Assembly (NCBI GenBank): GCA_964403565.1
Contig: CAYOFV010000031.1
Location: 1 to 12,885, forward strand
DNA length: 12,885 bases
From: Thioglobus_B sp964403565
GTDB taxonomy: Bacteria > Pseudomonadota > Gammaproteobacteria > PS1 > Pseudothioglobaceae
Reading direction: 5' to 3'
Part shown: one piece after another, positions 6,241 through 12,885 of the stretch
Layout: the number at the start of each line of letters is the position of its first letter
How positions within the stretch are numbered: the first letter of the stretch is position 1
The notes under the pieces: model-generated
Database searches by the model: none
Told to the model about the DNA's origin: nothing
The model's input: the letters and a program-made list of their open reading frames with translations, nothing else
Made by a program: the position numbers and the translations under genes

Positions 6241-7227
6241 ATGTCAATTTTAACCCATAGACCACGTCGTATGAGAAAACACGCATATACCCGTGAATTA
6301 ATGCGTGAAAACACTCTAACTACTGATGATTTAATTTTTCCAATATTTATACTTGAAGGCGAGAATCAACGTGAAAGTATCGATTCTATGCCTGATATCG
6401 AACGACTAAGTGTTGATCAATTAGTTATTGAAGCAAAAGAATTAATTGAGCTTGGTATTCGTGCTGTAGCACTATTTCCTGTTGTACCAGAAGAGAAAAA
6501 ATCACTTGAAGCCGAAGAAGCATTCAACCCTGATGGTCTAGCTCAACGCGCTGTTAGAGCTTTAAAAGCAAATTGCCCAGAGATTGCAGTAATTACAGAT
6601 GTAGCACTTGACCCTTTTACTACTCATGGTCAAGATGGTTTAATCGATGATAATGGTTATGTTCTTAATGATGAAACTGTTGAAGTACTAGTAAAACAAG
6701 CACTGTCTCACGCCGAAGCTGGAGCTGATATTGTAGCTCCAAGCGATATGATGGATGGTCGTATTGGTGCTATTCGTGACGCTTTAGAAGAGAATGAATT
6801 TATTTATACAAATATTCTTGCCTATTCTGCCAAATACGCCTCTTACTACTACGGACCGTTCCGTGATGCAGTAGGATCTGCTGCAAATCTTGGAGAATCT
6901 AGCAAGGAAACATATCAAATGGATCCAGCCAATACTGATGAAGCGATTCGCGAGGTTGGTATGGATATTGACGAAGGTGCTGATATGGTTATGATCAAAC
7001 CAGGGTTGCCATATTTGGATATTGTATATCGCATTAAACAAACATTTGGCATGCCAACATTTGCTTATCACGTAAGTGGTGAGTATACAATGCTTAAAGC
7101 TGCTAGTCAAAATGGCTGGATTAATGAAAAACCAGTTGTACTTGAAACCCTGCTATCTTTTAAACGCGCTGGTGCTGACGGAATATTGACTTATTACGCC
7201 AAACAAGCCGCTAAGTGGTTGAAATAA
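6241..7227 (+). CDS. hemB: Delta-aminolevulinic acid dehydratase (porphobilinogen synthase)
   Basis: HemB condenses two 5-aminolevulinate molecules to porphobilinogen in heme synthesis. At 328 residues it has the normal length. Schiff-base lysines are K198 in ILAYSAKYASYYYGPFRDA and K253 in MVMIKPGLPYLD. The metal-site loop reads DVALDPFTTHGQDG (120-133), with aspartate and alanine where zinc-dependent enzymes carry three cysteines; this is the zinc-independent, magnesium-activated type known from Pseudomonas aeruginosa. The N-terminal RPRRMRKHAYTREL (7-20) also matches that group. The ATG at 6241 has AGGA 10 bases upstream. No terminator is visible after the gene, so some read-through into the coiled-coil gene at 7327 is possible, although that gene has its own -10 box. 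Confidence 0.98.
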   Translation: MSILTHRPRRMRKHAYTRELMRENTLTTDDLIFPIFILEGENQRESIDSMPDIERLSVDQLVIEAKELIELGIRAVALFPVVPEEKKSLEAEEAFNPDGLAQRAVRALKANCPEIAVITDVALDPFTTHGQDGLIDDNGYVLNDETVEVLVKQALSHAEAGADIVAPSDMMDGRIGAIRDALEENEFIYTNILAYSAKYASYYYGPFRDAVGSAANLGESSKETYQMDPANTDEAIREVGMDIDEGADMVMIKPGLPYLDIVYRIKQTFGMPTFAYHVSGEYTMLKAASQNGWINEKPVVLETLLSFKRAGADGILTYYAKQAAKWLK

Positions 7228-7283
7228 GATAATTTTTCTATATTAAAATATAATAATATTCTTATATAGGTTAAAAAATAGTG

Positions 7284-7289
7284 TATAAT
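7284..7289 (+). promoter_or_regulatory. Candidate -10 box for the coiled-coil gene
   Basis: TATAAT 37 bp upstream of the ATG at 7327, within a very AT-rich 99-bp gap after hemB. The -35 position is weak (CTTATA/TTATAT). GAGAAG at 7316-7321 could serve as a weak ribosome binding site. I see nothing else in the gap apart from short AT palindromes such as AATATAATAATATT. Confidence 0.4.
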
Positions 7290-7326
7290 ATGCACCATTA
7301 TATTTACCCTATATTGAGAAGTTGTT

Positions 7327-8049
7327 ATGGAAAACAAATCACTTTTTAGCTCTATAATTTTAGCTGTTGCACTTGTTGCCACATACTTTTTTTACAATAC
7401 AAAAGTAGATAATCTAAATCAAGAAATTAGTGCTATTACTAACGAATACAATGCAAAAATTTCAGCCGTAGCTCCTATTGATACAAAATCAGAAGTAAAG
7501 GAAGATTTATCTGCACTTGAAAGTCTTAATACTCAGTTAATTGATACAAGATCAAAACTTGAAAGCACACGTAAAGAACTATCATTAGCTAAAAGCAAAG
7601 CTAGTGTTTTAAGTGATGAAATTAAACAAATGTCTGATTCCAGAGACAAAGTTAAATCTCTTGCAACTTCATTACAATCAACTAAAGAAAAATTACAACT
7701 ATCAAGTAATAAGGTTGAATTCTTACAGAACATTTTCAAAGAATCAAATACTGAGCAAGTTGCAAAAAATATTTCAAGAATTACTACACTTAAAGAAACT
7801 TCAACAGGTATTGCTGTAACTGGATTAATTGTTCCTGTAGTTGGGGTTGCTACACTTGTTGCTTATACAACAGATGAAATTAAGAATTATTGTGCAAATG
7901 TTAAAAACATTATGACACTTGAAGAGAAAGTATTTGGCAAAATTGTATCACTTGACGAAACTATGCAAAAAGATTACCAACAACAATGTGTAGTAAGCTT
8001 TAAAGAAAAAATCAAAAAACAGATTAAAAAACTTGAAGCTAAAAAGTAA
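7327..8049 (+). CDS. Unrecognised membrane-anchored coiled-coil protein
   Basis: A 240-residue protein that I cannot assign to a named family. What can be seen: a single N-terminal hydrophobic helix (about 6-23) after a short polar end, most likely an uncleaved anchor; a long, highly charged coiled-coil stretch (about 27-135) rich in Leu, Lys, Glu and Ser; a small-residue hydrophobic segment GIAVTGLIVPVVGVATLVAY (161-180), which could be a second membrane helix or a hairpin; then an amphipathic tail with two cysteines (C189, C221) ending in the very basic KEKIKKQIKKLEAKK. Mostly periplasmic or mostly cytoplasmic orientation cannot be decided. It is probably monocistronic between hemB and convergent acs, whose stop codon is 1 bp away. 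Codon use looks like its neighbours, so there is no sign of recent transfer. Confidence 0.8.
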   Translation: MENKSLFSSIILAVALVATYFFYNTKVDNLNQEISAITNEYNAKISAVAPIDTKSEVKEDLSALESLNTQLIDTRSKLESTRKELSLAKSKASVLSDEIKQMSDSRDKVKSLATSLQSTKEKLQLSSNKVEFLQNIFKESNTEQVAKNISRITTLKETSTGIAVTGLIVPVVGVATLVAYTTDEIKNYCANVKNIMTLEEKVFGKIVSLDETMQKDYQQQCVVSFKEKIKKQIKKLEAKK

Positions 8050-8050
8050 T

Positions 8051-9970
8051 TTAACTTACCCGATTATTAATTAAATCCTCAACAACTTCAGGCTCTGCCA
8101 AAGTTGAAGTATCACCTAAATTAGCATAATCATCTTCGGCAATCTTACGCAAAATTCTGCGCATAATTTTTCCTGATCTAGTTTTAGGCAATCCTGGAGC
8201 AAATTGAATTTTATCAATAGTAGCAATTGGGCCAATTTCAGAACGAACCAACTTAACCAAATCAGCCTTAAGTTCATCAGTTGCCTCAACTCCACTCATA
8301 ATAGAAACATAGGCATAAATACCCTGTCCTTTAATTTCGTGTGGAAACCCTACTACTGCTGCTTCAGCAACATTTTCATGTAGCACAAGCGCAGATTCAA
8401 TCTCTGCTGTACCTAAACGATGTCCAGAGATATTTAATACATCATCTACACGGCCAGTGATCCAATAGTAACCATCAGCATCACGTTTTACCCCATCTCC
8501 AGCAAAATATTTACCTGGGAATGTAGAAAAATACGCCTCCATAAATCTTTCATGATTGTTGTATAAAGTTCGCATTTGTCCAGGCCATGAGCGTGACATA
8601 ACTAAAATACCTTCTGCTTCACCTTCAAGCACTTCGCCTTGTTCGTTTACTACTTGTGGCTCAATACCAAAAAATGGTTTAGAGGCTGAACCAGGCTTAA
8701 GCTCTGTTGCATAAGGTAGTGGAGTAATCATATGACCACCAGTCTCTGTTTGCCACCAAGTGTCAACTATTGGACACTTACCCTCTCCAACCGTATGATA
8801 GTACCACTCCCAAGCTTCTGGGTTAATTGGCTCGCCCACAGTGCCTAAAATTTTAAGACTTGATCTTGAAGTTGAATTAACAAACTCATCGCCTGCACCC
8901 ATAAGTGCACGAATAGCTGTAGGAGCAGTATAAAAAGTGTTTACTTTATGCTTGTCAATTACCTGCCAAAAACGTGATGCGTCTGGATAAGTTGGAATGC
9001 CTTCAAACATAAGTGTAGTTGCACCATTTGCAAGAGGGCCATAAACAATATACGAATGCCCAGTAACCCAACCAACATCAGCTGTACACCAATAAACATC
9101 GCCTTCTTGATAGTCAAAAGTATATTTGTGCGTAATTGCTGCATATAAAAGATATCCACCCGATGTATGCAAAACACCTTTTGGTTTGCCAGTTGAACCA
9201 GAAGTATAAAGAATAAATAATGGAGTTTCAGCATCAAAAAATTCACATGGACACTCGCTTGATTGCTTTTGCGTTAACTCATGATACCAAACATCTTTAA
9301 CACCCCAATTTACCTTACCACAAGTATGTTGTACAACAAGTACGTGATCAACACAGTTGCATCCACCAATAGCTTTATCAACATTGTCTTTAAGTGGAAC
9401 AACCTTGCCACCACGCACACCTTGATCTGCAGTAATTACAACTTTGCATTTTGCATCAATAATTCTATCTTTAAGTGCCTCAGGAGAAAAGCCACCAAAC
9501 ACCACTGAATGAATCGCACCAATACGCGCACAGGCCAACATTGCATATGTAGCTTCTAAAATCATTGGCATATAAATACATACTCTGTCGCCTTTGCCAA
9601 CGCCAAGATCTTTTAAACCATTGGCAAATTTTGCAACTTCATCATGTAGTTTTTGGTAGCTAATATGCTCTGACTGATTAGGATTGTCGCCTTCCCAAAT
9701 GATTGCTGTTTGCTCTGCTCTTGTTGGTAGGTGTCTATCAATGCAGTTATATGCAACGTTAATTTTTCCACCTTTAAACCACTCAATCAAACCTTCGTTG
9801 TAATCCACATTACTAACCTCATCCCACTGCTTATCCCAATCAAGAAACTCATTAGCCTGCTCGGCCCAAAATTCATCTGCATTATCAATAGATTTGGCAT
9901 ACATTTTTTCGTATGTATTAGCATCACATAGTGGCTTTCTTGTGGATTTAGCAATTGGATATATATTCAT
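8051..9970 (-). CDS. acs: Acetyl-CoA synthetase (AMP-forming)
   Basis: Acs activates acetate to acetyl-CoA through acetyl-AMP in the cytoplasm, letting the cell use or recycle acetate. The 639 residues match the family (about 650). Visible motifs: VVFGGFSPEAL 156-166 and RGGK 186-189 for CoA/acetate binding, the P-loop YTSGSTGKPKG 255-265, the acetate-pocket segment DTWWQTETGG 403-412 (W406 limits the substrate to acetate), the hinge region GDGVKRDADGYYWITGRVDDVLNISGHR 491-518, and the C-terminal PKTRSGKIMRR 595-605, where K601 is the adenylation lysine that protein acetyltransferases inactivate in other bacteria. The ATG at 9970 gives the full N-terminus, but no Shine-Dalgarno is clear. It lies downstream of rpoZ on the same strand but is separated by a terminator, so it should have its own promoter; TATTAT at 10015-10010 is a weak -10 candidate. 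Confidence 0.98.
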   Translation of the reverse strand: MNIYPIAKSTRKPLCDANTYEKMYAKSIDNADEFWAEQANEFLDWDKQWDEVSNVDYNEGLIEWFKGGKINVAYNCIDRHLPTRAEQTAIIWEGDNPNQSEHISYQKLHDEVAKFANGLKDLGVGKGDRVCIYMPMILEATYAMLACARIGAIHSVVFGGFSPEALKDRIIDAKCKVVITADQGVRGGKVVPLKDNVDKAIGGCNCVDHVLVVQHTCGKVNWGVKDVWYHELTQKQSSECPCEFFDAETPLFILYTSGSTGKPKGVLHTSGGYLLYAAITHKYTFDYQEGDVYWCTADVGWVTGHSYIVYGPLANGATTLMFEGIPTYPDASRFWQVIDKHKVNTFYTAPTAIRALMGAGDEFVNSTSRSSLKILGTVGEPINPEAWEWYYHTVGEGKCPIVDTWWQTETGGHMITPLPYATELKPGSASKPFFGIEPQVVNEQGEVLEGEAEGILVMSRSWPGQMRTLYNNHERFMEAYFSTFPGKYFAGDGVKRDADGYYWITGRVDDVLNISGHRLGTAEIESALVLHENVAEAAVVGFPHEIKGQGIYAYVSIMSGVEATDELKADLVKLVRSEIGPIATIDKIQFAPGLPKTRSGKIMRRILRKIAEDDYANLGDTSTLAEPEVVEDLINNRVS

Positions 9971-10040
9971 AATTTGAACGTGAGTTTAAATAAAAAAAGT
10001 AAGTTTTAAATAATACCTATATATATTTTATTCAGGCGAA

Positions 10041-10066
10041 AAAAATGACGCATAAGCGTCATTTTT
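10041..10066 (-). terminator. rpoZ: Rho-independent terminator after rpoZ
   Basis: A perfect 11-bp stem, AAAAATGACGC (10041-10051) and GCGTCATTTTT (10056-10066), around an ATAA loop. Read on the minus strand the stem is followed by an uninterrupted T run of seven (continuing to 10039), so it best serves rpoZ, which ends 24 bp upstream. It is A-rich on the other side and could work in both directions, but no plus-strand gene needs it. It separates rpoZ from acs. Confidence 0.9.
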
Positions 10067-10090
10067 AAATTTATTTATAAGTGGTAAAAA

Positions 10091-10426
10091 CTATTCTTCT
10101 TCTACCTCAGATAATTCTTCAGAAGATTCTTCATAAGTTACATCTGATAGTTCGGACTCAACTTCATCCATCTTCGCTGCATCTTGAGCTTTCTGTTGAG
10201 CTGATAATTCTTCTTCCATCGCATACTCTTCAGAAAGAATTGATGAATCAACAAGACCTGCTTCAATTTCTCTAAGTGCAAGTACAGTTGGCTTATCTTT
10301 GCCATCATCAAGAGTTGACTTATAACCACCAGAACTTAACTGGTGCGCTCTCTTTGCTGCAACTAATACTAATTCAAAACGATTTTCTACAAAATCTAAA
10401 CACTCTTCAACTGTTACTCTTGCCAT
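10091..10426 (-). CDS. rpoZ: RNA polymerase omega subunit with acidic C-terminal tail
   Basis: Omega is the smallest core RNA polymerase subunit; it helps beta' assemble and forms part of a ppGpp site in E. coli. The 111 residues open with MARVTVEECLDFVENRFELVLVAAKRAHQL, a near-exact family signature, and KPTVLALREIEAGL (45-58) is the second conserved block. The start is the ATG at 10426; an in-frame ATG at 10444 would add MTKQNK, which is unlike the family. E. coli omega has 91 residues; here the extra length is a strongly acidic tail (about 66-111, ending EESSEELSEVEEE). The gene stands alone, without gmk or spoT, which are its usual neighbours in gammaproteobacteria. It diverges from dnaQ and is followed by a clear terminator. 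Confidence 0.97.
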   Translation of the reverse strand: MARVTVEECLDFVENRFELVLVAAKRAHQLSSGGYKSTLDDGKDKPTVLALREIEAGLVDSSILSEEYAMEEELSAQQKAQDAAKMDEVESELSDVTYEESSEELSEVEEE

Positions 10427-10437
10427 CTTATTTTGCT

Positions 10438-10465
10438 TTGTCAATATGATAAAATCAAATAATTT
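10438..10465 (+). promoter_or_regulatory. dnaQ: Weak candidate promoter for dnaQ
   Basis: TTGTCA (10438-10443, five of six consensus bases), a 16-bp spacer and TAATTT (10460-10465, three of six). Initiation near 10471 would exclude the upstream ATG at 10446 and favour the ATG at 10485. The -10 match is poor, so this is tentative. Confidence 0.3.
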
Positions 10466-10484
10466 TACCCGAAACTACCATCTT

Positions 10485-11153
10485 ATGGAAAGACTAATTG
10501 TTCTAGATACGGAGACTACAGGTATTGAACCATCTGAGGGTCATAGAATTATTGAAATTGGCTGCTGTGAAGTTCTAGATAGAGAGATAACCAACTCTGA
10601 ATTTCATGAGTATGTACAACCTAACCGCACAGTTGGTGATTCGGTTCGAGTTCATGGTATTACTGATAAATTTCTAAACGGCAAGCCAAAATTTGAAGAA
10701 GTGGCTGAAGAGTTTTTAGAATATATTGACGGCTCAACTTTGGTTATTCACAACGCTCCGTTCGATTTGGGCTTTTTAAATCATGAACTAAAACTTATGG
10801 GTTTGGAAGAGACTATTGAAGACAGGTGTAGTATTATCGACTCATTAGAGCTATCTAAAGAACAACGCCCTGGAACAATGCATAATCTTGATGCACTATG
10901 CAGAAGATTTGAAATTGACGCAAGTGCCAGAACAGTGCATGGAGCACTTCTAGATGCGCAAATCCTTGCGCAAGTTTATCTTGCTATGACAGGTGGTCAG
11001 TCTACTTTATTTACAGAATCTGCTGCAACCGCAGATAGCAACAATAACAACGCCTCAATAACTAGAGTTGATAGTAATCGTGAAAAAATCAAAATTATCT
11101 ACGCAAATGATGAAGAACTTGAAGCTCATAACAACTATTTCTCCCAGGTATAG
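10485..11153 (+). CDS. dnaQ: DNA polymerase III epsilon subunit (3'-5' proofreading exonuclease)
   Basis: DnaQ removes misincorporated bases within the Pol III core. Numbered from the ATG at 10485 (222 residues), the DEDDh active site is complete: VLDTETTG 6-13 (D8, E10), HNAPFD 89-94 (D94) and VHGALLDAQ 151-159 (H152, D157). GGQSTLF (170-176) holds a QxxLF-type clamp-binding pentapeptide just after the exonuclease domain, where E. coli epsilon has its beta-clamp motif. The remaining tail, rich in Asn and Ser then charged, should bind the alpha subunit. An in-frame ATG at 10446 would add 13 residues; I prefer 10485 because the family starts just before the R-x-I-V-L-D-T-E-T-T-G block. Neither start has a clear Shine-Dalgarno. 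ubiD follows after 2 bp, so the pair is cotranscribed. Confidence 0.96.
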   Translation: MERLIVLDTETTGIEPSEGHRIIEIGCCEVLDREITNSEFHEYVQPNRTVGDSVRVHGITDKFLNGKPKFEEVAEEFLEYIDGSTLVIHNAPFDLGFLNHELKLMGLEETIEDRCSIIDSLELSKEQRPGTMHNLDALCRRFEIDASARTVHGALLDAQILAQVYLAMTGGQSTLFTESAATADSNNNNASITRVDSNREKIKIIYANDEELEAHNNYFSQV

Positions 11154-11155
11154 AT

Positions 11156-12622
11156 ATGCAATACCAAGATCTTAGAGAATTTATCTCAGCATTAGAACAA
11201 CAAGGCGAATTAAAGCGCGTTACTCAAGAAGTTGATGCTAATTTAGAAATTACTGAAATTTGTCGCCGCACATTAGACAAAGAAGGTCCGGCTCTGCTAT
11301 TTGAAAATGTAAAAGGCTCAAACATTCCAGTATTGGCCAACCTCTTTGGCACAACTTCTCGTGTTGCATCAGCTATGGGTCAAAAGGATTTGGTAGCACT
11401 GCGCGAGTTAGGCAAACTACTTGCAGAACTTAAACAACCAGAGCCACCTAAAGGTGTTAAAGATGCTATTGAAAAATTACCAGTTTTAAAGAAAGTACTT
11501 AACATGCCGGTTAAATCGGTTAAAAAAGGTCAATGCCAAGAAGTTGTTATTGAGGGTGATGATGTTGATTTGTCCACTCTGCCAATTCAAACGTGCTGGC
11601 CAAAAGATGCAGCACCACTATTAACTTGGGGTTTAGTTATTACTAAAGGCCCAAATAAAGAAAGGCAAAACCTTGGAATTTATCGCCAACAAGTAATTGG
11701 TAAAAATAAACTAATTATGCGCTGGCTTTCTCATCGCGGTGGCGCGCTTGATTACAAAGAATGGTGCGATGAAAATCCAGGTAAAGATTTTCCTATTACT
11801 GTAGCAATCGGAGCTGACCCTGCAACTACCTTAGCAGCAGTAACCCCTATTCCAGATACTCTTAGTGAATATGCTTTTGCAGGTCTATTACGTGGCAAAA
11901 AAACCAAAGTATGTTCTTGTATTGGTAACGACCTACAAGTGCCAGAAAATGCTGAAATTATTCTTGAAGGTGTAATCAAACCTGGAGAGATTGTAGACGA
12001 AGGTCCATTTGGTGATCACACTGGATATTACAACGAAATTGAACAATTTCCGGTTTTTACAGTTGAAAGAATTACCCACAGAAAAGATCCAATTTATCAC
12101 TCAACATATACTGGCAAACCAATTGACGAGCCTGCCGTACTAGGTGTTGCTTTAAATGAAGTATTTGTTCCTCTTCTACAGCAACAATTCCCAGAAATTA
12201 CTGATTTTTATTTGCCACCTGAGGCCTGCTCATATCGTATGGCTGTCGTTAGTATGAAAAAACAATATCCTGGTCATGCTAAACGAGTAATGATGGGGGT
12301 TTGGTCTTTCTTACGCCAGTTTATGTATACTAAATTTGTAATAATTGTGGATGATGATATTGATGTTAAGGATTGGAAAGAAGTAATTTGGGCAATGACA
12401 ACTCGCGTTGATCCAACTCGTGACACTACAATGATTGACAACACCCCAATTGACTATTTAGATTTCGCCTCACCAGTATCAGGGCTTGGCTCAAAAATGG
12501 GGATAGATGCTACAAACAAACTCCCGGGAGAGACTGATCGTGAATGGGGCGATCCAATAGTCATGGATCAAAATATAATTGACAAAATTGACAATATTTG
12601 GGGCGAATTAGGCATTGACTAG
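11156..12622 (+). CDS. ubiD: UbiD, 4-hydroxy-3-polyprenylbenzoate decarboxylase
   Basis: UbiD decarboxylates the prenylated 4-hydroxybenzoate in ubiquinone synthesis, using the prenylated flavin made by UbiX. The 488 residues match E. coli UbiD (497). Visible blocks are MQYQDLREFISALEQQGELKRV at the N-terminus, the cofactor region NLGIYRQQVIGKNKLIMRW 172-190 (R177), the glutamate-bearing PGEIVDEGPFGDHTGYYN 276-293 (E278 and E282 are the likely catalytic partners of R177), and the C-terminal VDDDIDVKDWKEVIWAMTTRVDP. The start is the ATG at 11156, 2 bp after the dnaQ stop, with AGG seven bases upstream inside dnaQ. ubiX is not in the window. The last codons contain the -35 box of the tRNA promoter. 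Some UbiD relatives act on other aromatic acids, but the length and sequence favour the ubiquinone enzyme. Confidence 0.97.
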   Translation: MQYQDLREFISALEQQGELKRVTQEVDANLEITEICRRTLDKEGPALLFENVKGSNIPVLANLFGTTSRVASAMGQKDLVALRELGKLLAELKQPEPPKGVKDAIEKLPVLKKVLNMPVKSVKKGQCQEVVIEGDDVDLSTLPIQTCWPKDAAPLLTWGLVITKGPNKERQNLGIYRQQVIGKNKLIMRWLSHRGGALDYKEWCDENPGKDFPITVAIGADPATTLAAVTPIPDTLSEYAFAGLLRGKKTKVCSCIGNDLQVPENAEIILEGVIKPGEIVDEGPFGDHTGYYNEIEQFPVFTVERITHRKDPIYHSTYTGKPIDEPAVLGVALNEVFVPLLQQQFPEITDFYLPPEACSYRMAVVSMKKQYPGHAKRVMMGVWSFLRQFMYTKFVIIVDDDIDVKDWKEVIWAMTTRVDPTRDTTMIDNTPIDYLDFASPVSGLGSKMGIDATNKLPGETDREWGDPIVMDQNIIDKIDNIWGELGID

Positions 12623-12642
12623 GTTCATTATCAAAGTATAAT
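12615..12642 (+). promoter_or_regulatory. Promoter of the tRNA cluster
   Basis: TTGACT (12615-12620), a 16-bp spacer and a perfect TATAAT (12637-12642). Initiation near 12649 is a few bases before tRNA-Pro. The -35 hexamer overlaps the last codons and stop of ubiD (Ile-Asp-stop), so the promoter is partly inside a gene. Confidence 0.8.
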
Positions 12643-12653
12643 GTATCGTTTTT

Positions 12654-12730
12654 CGGAGTGTAGCGCAGTTTGGTAGCGTATCTGGTTTGGGACCAGGTGG
12701 TCGGGGGTTCAAATCCCTCCACTCCGACCA
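12654..12730 (+). tRNA. tRNA-Pro, anticodon TGG
   Basis: A full 77-nt cloverleaf. Acceptor CGGAGTG pairs with CACTCCG (12720-12726); the D-arm holds GCGC...GCGT; the anticodon stem TCTGG/CCAGG surrounds loop TTTGGGA with anticodon TGG at 12688-12690; the T-arm is GGGGGTTCAAATCCCTC; discriminator A and encoded CCA (12728-12730). C1-G72 is typical of bacterial proline tRNA. It reads all CCN codons if modified as usual. Confidence 0.98.
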
Positions 12731-12769
12731 AAAATTTAAAATTGGTAGCCCCAAAAGAATAAGTTTTTT

Positions 12770-12846
12770 GCGCCCTTAGCTCAGCTGGATAGAGCAACGG
12801 CCTTCTAAGCCGTAGGTCAAACGTTCGAATCGTTTAGGGCGTGCCA
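12770..12846 (+). tRNA. tRNA-Arg, anticodon TCT
   Basis: A 77-nt cloverleaf. Acceptor GCGCCCT pairs with AGGGCGT (12836-12842), giving a G1-U72 wobble pair at the end; the anticodon stem ACGGC/GCCGT holds loop CTTCTAA with anticodon TCT at 12804-12806; T-loop TTCGAAT; discriminator G and encoded CCA (12844-12846). It decodes AGA and AGG, which are common arginine codons in AT-rich genomes. Only 39 bp of spacer follow tRNA-Pro, so both belong to one transcript. Confidence 0.97.
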
Positions 12847-12863
12847 TTTTATAAAAGTCTATG

Positions 12864-12885
12864 GCGAGAATAGCTCAGCTGGTAG
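12864..12885 (+). tRNA. tRNA 5' end, probably tRNA-Gly; cut by the window edge
   Basis: GCGAGAA, TA, then GCTCAGCTGGTAG reads as acceptor strand, positions 8-9 and D-arm of a bacterial tRNA; the window ends before the anticodon. The arrangement closely resembles gammaproteobacterial tRNA-Gly(GCC), which starts GCGGGAATAGCTCAG. The amino acid is therefore a guess by similarity, with another D-arm-sharing species such as His possible. It continues the Pro-Arg cluster after a 17-bp spacer. Confidence 0.7.

Noticed and set aside
6784..7110. 108-codon open frame antisense to hemB
   Set aside because: It lies wholly within a clear hemB, resembles no family I know, and has no promoter or ribosome site; it is a frame shadow.
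8959..9246. 95-codon open frame within acs in another frame
   Set aside because: Shadow of the acs coding sequence; hydrophobic by frame offset, with no start signal.
9982..10013. Imperfect direct repeat of AGTTTAAATAA upstream of acs
   Set aside because: Low-complexity AT-rich sequence; two loose matches are not enough for an operator call.
12561..12797. Minus-strand open frame of 78 codons containing GVEGFEPPTTWSQTRYATKLRYTP
   Set aside because: It is the antisense of tRNA-Pro and its flanks; this peptide is a well-known spurious prediction across bacterial genomes.
1..12885. CRISPR array, prophage, toxin-antitoxin or defence genes
   Set aside because: No regularly spaced repeats and no protein of these kinds in any frame; apart from the MITE the window is core chromosome.

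Overview
The window looks like a piece of an AT-rich gammaproteobacterial chromosome. The proteins read as ordinary gammaproteobacterial housekeeping enzymes: a magnesium-type HemB, WaaA for lipid A/Kdo, UbiD for ubiquinone, and tRNAs with encoded CCA. The low GC, very tight gene packing and overall protein flavour suggest the sulfur-oxidising SUP05/Thioglobaceae clade, free-living or a bivalve symbiont. That placement is inference from recognition, not a database result.

Layout. (1) 1-1928, minus strand: an overlapping operon obgE > proB > folK. folK is partial, running off the left edge, and starts with TTG inside the end of proB. ProB is only the kinase domain; the usual C-terminal PUA domain is absent. 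(2) 1986-3239, plus: waaA (Kdo transferase). (3) 3242-3404: a 163-bp non-coding transposable element (MITE) with terminal inverted repeats and a 5-bp target duplication, sitting exactly between the stop codons of waaA and a convergent small potassium-channel gene (3409-3834, minus). (4) 3896-4123, plus: a small cysteine-rich 2Fe-2S protein with a very good sigma70 promoter, convergent with a small GDCCVxC zinc-ribbon-like protein (4129-4326, minus) whose start overlaps the end of thiC. (5) thiC (4319-6187, minus) and hemB (6241-7227, plus) are divergent with only 53 bp between them, too little for a TPP riboswitch. (6) 7327-8049, plus: an unrecognised membrane-anchored coiled-coil protein, convergent with acs (acetyl-CoA synthetase, 8051-9970, minus); their stop codons are 1 bp apart. 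(7) A perfect 11-bp hairpin terminator (10041-10066) closes rpoZ (10091-10426, minus; RNA polymerase omega with an acidic tail). (8) dnaQ (10485-11153) and ubiD (11156-12622), plus strand, 2 bp apart. (9) A tRNA cluster, Pro(TGG), Arg(TCT) and a partial tRNA that is probably Gly, driven by a near-consensus promoter whose -35 box lies in the last codons of ubiD.

Most genes are unlinked housekeeping functions: cofactor synthesis (folate, thiamine, heme, ubiquinone), the cell envelope, DNA proofreading, transcription and acetate activation. I found no CRISPR array, prophage, toxin-antitoxin pair or defence island. The points most worth a second look are the MITE placed between two stop codons, the PUA-less ProB, the two Cys-rich small proteins next to thiC, the unknown coiled-coil protein and the acidic tail of omega. 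No stretch longer than 300 bp lacks a gene.
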